Below, in pieces: positions 36,181 to 47,121 of a stretch of DNA of 64,000 nucleotides (its first letter is position 1; each line of letters starts with the position of its first letter). A program made the position numbers and the translations under genes. This stretch comes from Colletotrichum lupini (taxonomy: Eukaryota; Ascomycota; Sordariomycetes; Glomerellales; Glomerellaceae), in the NCBI RefSeq assembly GCF_023278565.1, contig NC_064676.1, positions 5,456,001 through 5,520,000 on the forward strand, read 5' to 3'. The notes under the pieces were generated by a model. The model saw only the letters and a list, made by a program, of their open reading frames with translations. It did no database searches and had not been told where the DNA came from.

Positions 36181-38616
36181 TTACAAAGAAATTGAGTCCT
36201 CTACAGACTCAAGATTAATCTCCTTTGTAGTTGCCCGAATCTGCGGCAATTTGTTCACACTTCGACTTTGAAGCACATTGGTGACGCTCGCCTTCTTCTG
36301 CGGGGGGCTACTGAAGAAGATATCATCAAACAACTTGTTCGAGAACCGAGTCTTCAGATCCTCCAGAGTCCACCCGGCCTCCTTTCCAATATCCGCCATG
36401 ATCCCGAGGAACTCTTGAATCTCAGCCCTGTAGTCCTCATTCTTCATCTTCTCGAGCCACGGCCTGCCGTTGACGCTGAATTCCTTCCACTCTTTGGCCC
36501 AGTGAGGTCGCGTCTTCAACAGTTTCTGAGTATTAGGATCTTTGAGAGCCATCCACTTGTCAAGAACCTGCTGAGCGAACGGCACCCAGATATCCGAGGC
36601 CGCGTGGAGAGTAAGAACCTCAATCGAACAGGTGCCCAACTCGTTGCCGCGCTGAGGCGCCATCACGACATTACTTCCTCCCATGATCCTCATCTCCAAC
36701 GGCATGCGCATGGGACACTTTTCCCGATTCTCTTTCGTATACGCAGTGAGAATCGCATCCCACCAAGCGCGCTGGACAGGGGCATAGTCAACCTCCACAG
36801 GCTCATCAGGTCCAAACGTCTTGCCGCCCTTGGCCACGAGCGGGATCTCGACCTCCATGTCGCGCACGCGGACGTTTTGGATCGCACGCTGGAAGTGCAG
36901 CGCGTCAGGGACGTAGGTCGTGACCTCCTTGTCCGGGAGGGCCAGCATGGCGAAGCGGGAGATGAGGGTTACGGCCGCCTCGGTGAAGCAGACTTGGTCG
37001 ACGAGCTTGTCGAGGAGCGTGGTGTTCTGAAGCACGTTCATCGTGAAAGTCTGCACGAAGGAGAGGAAGATGTGGGCGTCGTCGGGGAAGTTCACGACGC
37101 CGGCGCTGTTGGTTGTGTCGTTCCAGCAGTTGACCCAGACTTTGTCCGAGTACGGGAACCAAAACCACTCCGAGTAAAAGTCGTTTGTCGCGCGGTCCTC
37201 AAAGATCTCCTGATATCCCCGCCTTTCTCCCTCGGTTAGGTTGCGCCAGGGGTCGGCGAGCGTAGCTGGGAGCTTAGACAGGTCGAGATCCGCGGGCGGA
37301 GGCACGGCCAGCGCGACGGAGACCTTTTCGGGCTTCAGGCGAGCGTAGGTCATGGGCGACATCTCGAGTGTGATGTGCGTGACGACGCCCATCAGTCCGA
37401 AGCAGCCGCTCGCGGCTCGGAGGTGCTCGGGCCTGGTGACTTCCTGCGGCTCTCCGTGGCAGTCGACGTACTCGATGCGACGGACGAGATCGCTGAGGGT
37501 CTGGTGGCGACGGCCGGCGCCGTGGCAGATTGGGGCGTTGGAGCCACCCAGGGTGATTTCCACCATGATGACGTTCATGGGCATCGTAACGGTCTTGTTG
37601 TCAATGCACCATCGGCGGAGTCTCTCGTTTGTGCAAGCGGTGCCGACCCTGACGAGGTAGTTGCCGTTCTCGAGGGGCTTTTCGGAGACCATGCTGATTG
37701 TCTGGAGGTCGTTGGCGGCGGACTCTGGGAAGGGTAGAGCCGTAATGTTGGGCAGCTTGGTGACCTCGTGAAGGCCAAGGAGGGAAATGAGAACATAGCC
37801 GTTCTCTGCGAAGACCGGGGACCACGAGTGACCTGTTGAGAAAAGTCAGATATTGAGCGAGCAGATAGAGACATGCTGAAACTTACGGAAACCTGAGCAC
37901 CGCACGCCCATGTTGTGCGCCTTGGCGTACTTGACAATGAGCTGGACCTCTTGAGATGTCTTTGGCACACATGTGAGAGCTGGAATGTTCTTCACGGTGA
38001 GACCCCAGTTCTGGAACTCCGTCTTGTAGTATACCTGACGACTGGTTAGACAAATCGTTTGTCGAGATAAATCATTCGAGCGAGGACTTACTACGATACC
38101 GGCTCCTTGGAGCTCATTCTTATTACCCTCGAAGAAGTCCTCCATCTTGGTCAACGTGTTTTGAAGAAGCGCTCTCTCCTTAACAGCAAGCTTATGGATA
38201 GGCTCCTTGAGCTTCTTGATACCCCGCGCACCAACCTGGATGACGCAGTCCGCCTCATGCAGCCTCGCCAGCTCCTCCCGGCACCCCAGACTGGGACCCA
38301 TTTGGAAGCCATTGCCGATCTTCTTGGGGTCATCGCCGGCGAGGAATCTCTTGATACATTTTTGCTCGTCGTCAGTATGCTTGTGGAGAATATTAGAGAA
38401 TGCGCCATCGGTTTCCGAGTCCTTGAAGACCTGGAGAAGCCTGCGGAGGAATTGGACGTAGTCGACATCTATGTCTTTGTTGATGTAGTCATCGAGAAGG
38501 GCTTGTAGACCTGGGACTTCCTTTTTGCTGAATTTGGGGTTGTTGTGGAGGCCCTTGGCAATGTGTCCGATACGTTCGTCGACCGAGTGGTCCCACGCTT
38601 TCGATGTGGAAGTCAT
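36181..38616 (-). CDS. FAD-linked oxidoreductase (PCMH type, aldonolactone-oxidase-like)
   Basis: Three exons: 38,092-38,616, 37,887-38,034 and 36,181-37,832, with introns of 57 and 54 bases, both with GTAAGT donors, giving 774 residues. The ATG at 38,616 is the first in frame. From about residue 190 the protein shows a PCMH-type FAD-binding domain: NIPALTCVPKTSQEVQLIV, then SGFRHSWSPV with His226 in the place where relatives may attach FAD covalently, then GGSNAPICHGAGRRHQTLSD and SGCFGLMGVVTHI. HWAKEW at about 668 is the hallmark near the C-terminus of the aldonolactone oxidase group. These enzymes oxidise sugar lactones or related hydroxylated substrates, but the substrate here cannot be named. 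The first 185 residues are an extra N-terminal region without recognisable motif. No signal peptide is evident, so it is probably intracellular. It shares the minus strand with the paralogs upstream and downstream. Confidence 0.85.
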
Positions 38617-39776
38617 GATTGAGTTTGGCAGGGTAGTCGAATAGCTATGAATATTGGTTGTGATAGTAAGCAGTAAGCCTGTCAATTCATAACTATCGAT
38701 GGCAGACTATCAAACGATGGGTATTAGGTAGTAGGATATCCTGCGGGGACTTTATATCTGTCCCAATTCTATGAGATACGCTCAGGTTTCCGCTCACAGA
38801 AGAATGCGATACCTAAGAGACCGTTTCCGTCTCTCAGAGCATTAGTTTTCGCGCAGTTCTATGACCTTCAGCCGCATTGAAAACATGCGAAATCAGAAAG
38901 TCAATATCAGCCGTGTCTCAAATGAACACTGGGGGCGGGGTGGACTTGGCGACGAAAACGGCAATAGTATTGCCTTCGTGTGAAACAAGCGCCCACGAGG
39001 AGAGCCGGTAGTGAATGCCAACGTCTAGGTAGATCATGTGCGGGGTATTACCCATCTGTTGGTATCAAAAGGTGAAGGCGTTTGGGCTCTAGAGGAAAGC
39101 AGGCGTCTTGTGTCGGCTTTGGGTCTTCTCCAACTTGTCTGTGAGAGCGGCGCATTAGGCTTTCTGAGAGAACACTCAGTTAAAGCGGGGATCACAAAGT
39201 TGATAGCGAAGAACAAAGTCAAGTTCACAAGGCCAAGAATCAGTCAACGGCATCAATACATGCGGGGAGTGGCAAGATCCTTGACCTCCCGCTTGATCAG
39301 AAAGGTCCGGCCCGACTTTTAGCCCATCCTCTATGATGGCCTTAAACTCAATCGTTCACAGCCAAAGTGGATCACGGAAACATTAGGAACATCTCTCATG
39401 TTTAGGGGGGGGGGGGGGGGTGGAATCTCTTTGGCTTGTGGCGTTGTAAGACATTTGGGGAGGCAGATAACCGGTACCGTCTCATCGGCCGAATTTTGTG
39501 GCTTTTCCATTTCTCAGAGATCGTTGACGGGGATTTAATCAGAAATGGGCTTGAAATCAGTCTCGCCCCAGCTCCCGTAGTTTGAGATTGCCAACGCAGA
39601 CTATCTGGAGCGTCTTTCCTCTATTTTACGATAGACCGACTGTCCTCATTTTGATGGAATTTCTATATCAAAGCCTAGACTATCAGCGGGTAATGGTCGG
39701 CCACGAAGGCACAAAGACTATGATCAATGATGAAAAAGCGCCAAGGGAATCTTCTCCAAATATCATTGTCAATCAA
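38617..39776. other. Intergenic region
   Basis: About 1.2 kb upstream of the oxidoreductase and downstream of the HET-like gene. Short frames only on both strands. It contains the G16 run at 39,405-39,420. Confidence 0.5.
39405..39420. repeat. G16 homopolymer
   Basis: Sixteen consecutive G. The exact length is likely to be unreliable in assembly and variable in nature. Confidence 0.85.
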
Positions 39777-42700
39777 TCACTGACTGTCCTCTCTCCGCTC
39801 GCTGTCTTGGTCTTCAACATCTCTATCCGATGCCGCAAAGATACCTTGTGAATGCTCGGGCAATCGGATCCTGCTCTCACGTCCATACGCAACCCACAGC
39901 AGAGCCCACAAGATAATCTGCCCAATTAGAAGCGGTAGTTGAGCAGCAAAGGTCGAGATGCTGTCCGTGTAATCTATGATTATCTGGCCGACTGACCAGC
40001 CTATCCAAGATAGGGACACTGATCCCAGCGCTCCGGTCAACGATGCCGATTGGCGGACCATGAAGGCCCAAAGAACTTCATAGAGTGTCAGCTGAGATAC
40101 TTGAAAAGTTTTTTGAAGGTTCACTTACGAGGCAAAGCTGCTTCGTTAATTCTCCACAGCAATTGGAAAGGACTAGCTTCAAGAAAGCTGAAGCCAGAAA
40201 CGGCTAGGACGCTCAAGAGACCCGACGTTGTCGCGACTGAAACCATGACAATAACTAGTTGAAGAAACCAGTAAGTATTAAGCCATGTTCCTATCTTCAA
40301 TTCGAATCGATCATGACCGCAACCTCATTTTAGCATTACATGAATGCCTTGAATGGCATTCAAGATACCAGACGTGCAGAAGTATCCAAGTACACAGAGA
40401 ATGTCAGTGGAAGAACAAGATAACTTACAGAGCGTCGATGGCAATTTGTAGATCAAGAGACCAGCGAGAATGCTGATGAATACAGCACCCGCTCCGCTGA
40501 CAGGGTCTTCGTGAATGACACCCTGAGAGGTGAGAGACATCGCCAGGGCGATGGAAAAGACCAAGAATGAGTGTAAAGCGTTGGACAACGATTGCTATCA
40601 ATTGCATTAGAATCTGAAAGCTGTGGAAGAGGAAGATTCCAGGACGAACTTGGTGCTTCCACCAAACAGCCTTCGCTGTTTTGGCGTAGAACGACTCAGA
40701 AGCCGCACGCTGTGAGTAGTAGAGTTTCTGATGCGGAAGAAGCCAGGTAACATCCTTTGGCCCTCCGATAAGATTGGAGAAGCCGACCTGTATGGTGTAG
40801 TACAGTAGACTAATGTTGGTGAAGAAAATGATACCGCCAATGTCGATAGTCAGAGAAGTTTTGTTGAAAGTAATTTCTGGCAATGACCTGAGCGAGCTAA
40901 CAAACCCTTCGAAGGCAACGTTCCAAAAGAGGAAGCGCAGTGGCAACTCCTTGATGGGATACCATGTTATCATGTACTTGACGAGCGTCAACGCGAGACA
41001 ACTTCTCAAGATGGCGTGGACCCTGGAGAGCAGTACGGCAATATTGTGGAACAATGTGCCGCCTCTCACAACGCTGACTAGAACTGCTCAATCATTAGTC
41101 TCTGGCTTGAGGAGGAGGGCGATGGGAATTTCTGAGTACTGTTCGCTGCGAAAGTGCAGATGGCGAATTGGTTGAGCGGCAGATACTGCAGCAAAATGAA
41201 GCCTGGCAGTTGCCCCACGAGGGACCAAGTATGAAAGATGAAGATTGCGGATGGCCTGGCGGAATAAGATGGACCTAGAGTGCTCAGTCCGGCCTGCTAT
41301 CAGTCAGCGGCTGTTCATCTACTGATTGATCTGAGGCATATCATGGGCTTACAAGACATAGTGTGAAGAAGAGAAACTCTACTCCCCATGTGTGAGAAGT
41401 AGTGATAAGAGTCGAGGTCTTGGCCATGTTGTTTTGCGCTTGCACTGGTAGGTTATCGTTATTGGAGGAAGAGGATGACGATGCATCATGTATGGTGTTG
41501 TGTGTCTGCTCCTTGGGTTGGGGGTGAGGTGCCAAAGACAGCCGGATCCTATCGATACGATGTAGCTGCTCGACCCCTCGACGATTCACTCTCAAGACAG
41601 CTTGCCTATGGAACGTGTTCGTCCGAGCGTCGTAAGAGCAGAGAAGAGTTCGCTGCAGACCACCTTCAGAGCCACATTCGAGTATAGCAACTGGTGGGAT
41701 ACGGCAGTGGAAGTGCGTGACCGTCATCAAGTACGTATCCACAAGAGTGAAAGCGAAGGTGCCGCTTCCGGCAGGCGGCCCGGAGGGCTGCAGCAATGTT
41801 GGTGGGTCTCGTCGGTCATCTTCATCGCTGTAATGGTGCGGGTTCGTGGTGCTGAGATTGCCATGATTGAACCCCCATAGATGCTTCTCAATGCTCGCAG
41901 AGTCGACAATGCCCTCTATGCCGATGAGTCGGGACTTGGCAGGCTGTTTGACCCTGCCTCGTGTTGAGATCAACACTATGGGGAACAAAAGAGCGAAGAC
42001 CACGGCAAGAGGAAGGAGCCACATGTAGACCTGCCAGATCGACAATCGCATAAAGTCTGAGAGTACGATGCTGGCAATACCAGTGAAGAAAGAGAATGCC
42101 ATAGGGACGGAGAAGCATGCAAAGTACGTGAAGCCGACGAAAACGACATAACGCATCCCGAAGCTCCTGTCGAAATAAGGCTCTGGTTCGAGGTTGTCCC
42201 AATGAATCGTCGCACCGTGAACCTTATCCAGCATGACTGTATCGGCGCCGACCACGCCAGTTATACTGACGCTTGGAAAGATCTCGCTGAGCCTAGCACC
42301 CCAGGTATCTTCTACCCGGTGCCATGGGGCTCCGTCTGGCTGGGAAAGGGATATCAACCTGCTGAGGAAGGCTCCACTATCATTGGCGATGGAGAGCTTG
42401 GCAAAGGCCTGGAACCCGGAGTCTTCTTTGTTCACTGGGGGTCGATGGCGGTTGGGGAACAGACCCATTGTTGCGTATGCGATGTCTCCCTTGTTAAATT
42501 GATCCGTCTGACGCCTCGAGAAACAAGCGAGAGCAGCTTCGATGAGCCGAAGGTCGGTAAGGATCGCGGATCCTTCAAAGTGGTCCACGAGTTCCTTCAC
42601 AGCCTCCGCGTCGTCCCATGCCCGCTCAGCGAAGTTGCGTTTCGCCAATTCCTTAGGCTCCGCTCGGTCCCCGAGGACATAGAGTCGTATGCGATATTCC

Positions 42701-43878
42701 CCTGGGCAAAGTAGGAGTTCCGGCAGCGTCCACAGGCGGGATCCCCACTGCCGTAACCACGGCGTGACGTTCTCACGCTTGTACTCAGGAGGCTCAGTGC
42801 TGGCAAGGATTGAGGCAACCTTGTCGTTTGCGGATGGCCCGATGGCGATGCTCATTGAATGTGCCGCGCGCACAATGTCGCAAATTCGATAGACGTCCTG
42901 ACTACTACTCGTCGATCGTGCGATGCCGTCGTCGTTCCTAACACACTCGAAGTCGAGCCAAAATGCCCTTTTGCCCACCCTTTTGGCGGCATCCATGCCC
43001 CATTTGGCCAAGATCTCTCGATCCTGTCGTGCAACTTTTTTGTTAGCATTCCTGGTAGCTTCGTCTTGGTAGTCGTGCTTGTTGAGTTCTTCCTCGGTAG
43101 CTACCCTGAACTGGAGCCTGGTGTATGAGACGAAGACGAACTCGAGGTCTACATCGTCTCCATGCTGCGCGAGGTAGTCGGAAACCTTGACTGTCTCGTA
43201 TATGCCTTGTTCAAAGTCCCTGACGAAGCATAGGTATCGTGGACGAAGAGAAGTTGGCGAGCTGTCGACGCGTGACCCTGAAGGTGGCAGAGACCCGCTC
43301 AACCTGATGTTATCGGTGTAATGCTGCTCTGATGCTGGAGGCCTTGCTTCTTGCAGGGGACCAGAAAGGATGGCATCTTGCTCTACCAGATGTCGACCTG
43401 TAAACGGTCTCTTCTGGATGCTTTCCTCCCTTGAGAGAACGCATACGTTATCGTAGCGTGAGTCCTTTTTGTTGCGAGCATCGACAAGCTGTTGTACAGT
43501 TGTCCCAATATTCCCGGCCCAGCAGACCTTGAAATCATGATCAGCTCGGTTCTGGTCAGTCTGTCAAAGCAAGGATATGTCTCATACCAACATACAAAGC
43601 ACCGGCCATGCCACGAGGAGCTTCAGCGCTGTCACCACTAGTGTGTAAAAGCTAACATTGTACTTCCTTGTCCCAGGAACAAATAAAGATGAGCCGGCCC
43701 AGTAAGAGACGCGCAAAACTGGCGAGACTCGGGAAGGTAACTTCCCCAGGCGTGACCATCTCGATGTCTCGGGCAGAACGTCCGGCTCTTGGCCGCACTG
43801 AAGCACGAGTGGAACCAAGTAGCCGTCCGATGGCCGGGCCCACCATTCGTGGCTTGGGTCCGTGTAGTCGGGTTCCAT
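39777..43878 (-). CDS. HET-like domain fused to multi-pass membrane domain
   Basis: Seven exons fit in phase: 43,588-43,878, 41,353-43,527, 41,140-41,293, 40,650-41,077, 40,429-40,594, 40,129-40,323 and 39,777-40,075; the model has 1,235 residues. Introns are 53-105 bases. Donors at 41,139 (GTACTC) and 40,649 (GTTCGT) are less typical and least certain. A hydrophobic segment at about 72-97 could be a first membrane helix. Residues about 220-500 look like a divergent HET (heterokaryon incompatibility) domain: FWLDFEC at 286, RLWTLPELLL at 361, DIAYATMGL at 445. Two helices follow (about 556-618), then a Ser-rich linker. From about residue 805 a second set of roughly six to eight hydrophobic helices runs to a short charged tail. 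HET domains are known for allorecognition and cell death in fungi; a membrane-anchored version suggests sensing or signalling at a membrane, which is inference. No signal peptide. Confidence 0.7.
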
Positions 43879-45593
43879 CCTTTCAGGATCTCGCGATGCT
43901 TGATGAGGCGCGCATAGATCAAATATGCAACGATCTCGCGCTCAACTTAGAAGCAGAGTAGGAATCAGAATGCGCTTGGCGCGTATCAATGGAACGCCTC
44001 ACTTTTGTGTGGTTTTCGCGCTGAATGTCGTTGCCTGCTTACGCTGCACAGCCACGGCGGCTGAGACCTTGCATGAACCCCTGTCATTGTCGATGAAGTT
44101 GCTTCTTCTAGAGGAAGGCGCCGATAGCTCAGACTATTGGCTGGAATTAGTCAATGTGGGGCCACGCAACATCCAGCGCGAAATTGGAAGGAAGCATCGA
44201 TCTTAACTGTCATGGCTGCACCTTCCAGATATTGCCGTAAGAAGGCCCTATAGGACCCCTGAGTTCCATTCCTGTCACCAACGGTGGCAGGCGCCTCACA
44301 GGCTTGTGAGGTCAGGTCAAAGTCCCGTTTGGCGGGATGGTCAGGGGCGAGCCTTCTCGGCGGCAGACTCGTCTTCACCAGGGTTCAGGTTCGATTCCCA
44401 GCATGTGCACCAAGAGATGTAGCCCCCAGTTCAACACGGGGGGGGTGAACTCTTTTTGGTATCGACTTTTGGTCTTTTTCTGGTCTTTAGGCGACCTTAT
44501 ACTATGGCATCTCTAGGCTTAAGTCAAGTCGCGAGCCCCTGCCCAAGTCTGAGATTGACGCCTCAGTAAAATTGACTGAAAGGCATGACCTAGATGTCTG
44601 CTACTCAAAAGATTGTTTGGGCTATGTCGGATTGATTGATTGTTCTAGAAACATCGCATCATTGATCATCCAATACCTCCCAGCTCATCACGTGACATCA
44701 TCCTCCCACTTTTCGCACTTGCAGATCTTAACGGAACGAAATATCACGTAAGTCATTCCAAATAGAATCATCGTATAGAATGGAATAACTTTACACTCTT
44801 GAGTGGCGGCTGCAGACTGGTCCGTGTAGCTGTCGTCTGAACAACGGTTTCGTGACAAGCTGCAACTGCGAAGTCAGATTGACTCGAGCCCCTCCATATC
44901 TCGACGACATGTCTAATCGTCGACTGGTTCCGTCGCTGAAGACGCGAGTTGCAGGTAACTTTTGTTAGTATCCGACTACATGCTCTATCCTTTTGGATCT
45001 CAATTGCGCATTTTGGTCAGTCAATACGGCCGACTGAGAGCAAGAAAAACTGCATCCATCCTTCCGACCGTAATACCACAGACAACAACCGAGATTCAGG
45101 TGCTGATTCGAAAGAGAGTCTCAGCTCTGTATAGCCATCTCAGTCACATAAGATATCTGTAGTCTACTAGATACCTTATAAGGCCAGTATGAAACACTCA
45201 CACAAGTCGGAAGGAGCAAGAGGAAATGTCGTTGCATCTCCGGAGATCGGAGCCGAAAGCGGACCTCAGACATCCGAAGCCCCGCTTTCGCCGAGATCCG
45301 CCGACCTCACGCCAAAACCGGATTGGGAACCCTGACCGAAAGCTCTGGCCATGGGTATGGATACCGGCCGAGTTTGGCTTATCTTTCAGACTTTTTCCAT
45401 CTTCCTGGTTCATCCTTTGGCGTCTCACCTCAGACTTCATACTGACTAGCATTGCTATGCCTCACGTTCTTAGTCCGGTGACAATGCTGCATTGCCTGAG
45501 AGGCTGAGACGCATGTCGTGCAACAGCACCATCGCTACGAAGGACAGCCACTCCGACATCTAGCCCAGGTCGCACAGCATACGCCGTCTACCA
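43879..45593. other. Intergenic region with a tRNA-like B-box
   Basis: No supported gene. At 44,383-44,416 the sequence reads like the T-arm of a tRNA (GGTTCGATTCCC followed by a CACCA), and 44,340-44,351 resembles an A box, but the acceptor stem does not pair, so it is not a functional tRNA. A hairpin with a GTTCA/TGAAC stem around a G8 run, followed by five T, lies at 44,429-44,457. Elsewhere only short frames. Confidence 0.4.
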
Positions 45594-46109
45594 ATGGCAT
45601 TTCGAGGGGAAGTTCTCTCGTTGTACGAAGGAGAAATTCCTACATTCATCCGTATGAATCGTCAAAAGTCAAAACAAGGGATGATTGTTTTTGCTGCTTA
45701 TGCGGTCAGCGCCCCGCCGAAGCCTCGGACGGTATCTAGCGTCCAGGGATTTCCGCCGGGAATAACTTTTGCGACACACTGCCTGACAGGTTCCACCGTC
45801 CTGGGAAGCCACGCGGAACTGGCCAATCCGCAAACCTTCGTGGTGGTATTCTCGATTCCGCCAGACGTTCTGGAAAACTCTCGACAAGGTCATGGGCGAG
45901 GCCGCGAAGATCATTGTCGGAGCTGCCAAGGCGAGATATGACTTCATCTATGAACTACACTGTAAAAAGTGTACCCTATCGGAGACGTGAGTGGCATTGT
46001 CTTGCACGCAAATGGCGAAAGAGACATGACTTATGTTCTCACCCGTCTCAGCAGTGCTTATTCTCATGGGACAATGGGAGTGGGGCAAACCGAAGCGGAC
46101 CTCGGCTGA
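45594..46109 (+). CDS. Possible small three-exon gene, unknown product
   Basis: Tentative. Exons 45,594-45,731, 45,790-45,986 and 46,055-46,109 join in phase to 129 residues from an ATG at 45,594 to a TGA. The two introns are 58 and 68 bases. Signals are GTATCT/TGACAG and GTGAGT/CAGCAG; an acceptor three bases earlier would add one residue. The middle exon is the most protein-like part, basic and aromatic (NWPIRKPSWWYSRF), then a helical stretch (KTLDKVMGEAAKIIVGAAKA) and a CKKC pair. I recognise no family. It could also be a decayed fragment of a larger gene. Neighbours are the HET-like gene (divergent) and the MFS transporter (same strand). Confidence 0.35.
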
Positions 46110-47121
46110 ACTCCACACCTCCCCAATCATCGACTCATCTCACACCGGAAAACGATGGGCTCCATTGATAAGAGGAAACGCGGGATTTGGCATTGTTTTT
46201 TCCGCTTCCACAGCACCACGACTGCAAGGCTCCAATGCGGAGGAGAAGCTGGGGATTCTCATGAAGCGGGGGCAGAAGCAGTTCCAGACTCTAATTCTAG
46301 AGATGCAGCGTGTCTCAGTCTCGATGATACGATACCTCAAAGTCTCGAGGTGAAGCGACACACGCATCCAACCAAATGTCGGCCCTCTTCGTCACCTCGC
46401 TCCAAGACGGCGGCCACTCTAGCCCGAGGCGATGCGACCCTAGCTCCGCCGTTATCCCCGTCGGGCTCTGAAGGTCGATCACCTACCCAATGGGCCAATT
46501 CTAGTCCTCTCCTCGTCAGGTTGTCCCTTTCCTTTCCCAATCCTGCTCCGATTGCGTGCCTTGAGGATACCCACACCGCGCACCCCACCAGCACCCTTTT
46601 CGCGGCGGTGGATCGGATGCGGGTTGCCGCCCACCACACATTCCATGGATCTAGCACCAGGTCCCCTCGCCCCTTGGACGGCGGCGTTGTGCTGCTGGGG
46701 GCGTGGGCTTGGGCGTGGGACGTTTGAGAAATTGTCGGTTTGTAAAACTCTTCTGTCTCTCCCTCGCTCTTAGAGGTCCTATCTACTATCCGTGACTCTT
46801 GAAGGATTTCTTCGGGGCCGCCCCTCTTGCAAATCTCCCGTTGACTCATTTGCATAGTATACCCGCCTTGTCGACTGCGTCTAGCTGTGAAGGAAGTTTG
46901 TTACACCTTGGGTCAGAGATACTACTAGTACGGTTAAAAGTCTCTTGTCCCGAGGCTCGGCGCGCCGTTTCTTGATCTACTTTCCCTGTCCCGATTTCCC
47001 CAAGAGCCGCAATTCCCAGGACATTCGGCCACTCTCTGCGTGGAGGGAGATCAAACATCGCGCCGGGCGCCTATCCACACAGGCCTTTGAACCAAAGAAG
47101 ACCTCGGCAGCAAATCGAATA
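46110..47121. promoter_or_regulatory. Intergenic region, probable MFS promoter
   Basis: About 1 kb upstream of the transporter ATG. A frame of 190 codons at 46,155-46,727 is low-complexity (Ser/Pro/Arg) and has no motif, so I leave it out. The last 250 bases, running into the ATG at 47,122, are likely leader and promoter. Confidence 0.4.

Noticed and set aside
36268..37239. Plus-strand frame of 323 codons
   Set aside because: It lies antisense to exon 3 of the FAD oxidoreductase, whose motifs and phase are clear; the antisense translation has no recognisable feature.
44329..44416. tRNA gene
   Set aside because: T-arm consensus is present but the acceptor and T stems do not pair, so it cannot fold as a tRNA.
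46155..46727. Plus-strand frame of 190 codons upstream of the transporter
   Set aside because: Low-complexity Ser/Pro/Arg translation without motif; more likely promoter and leader DNA.
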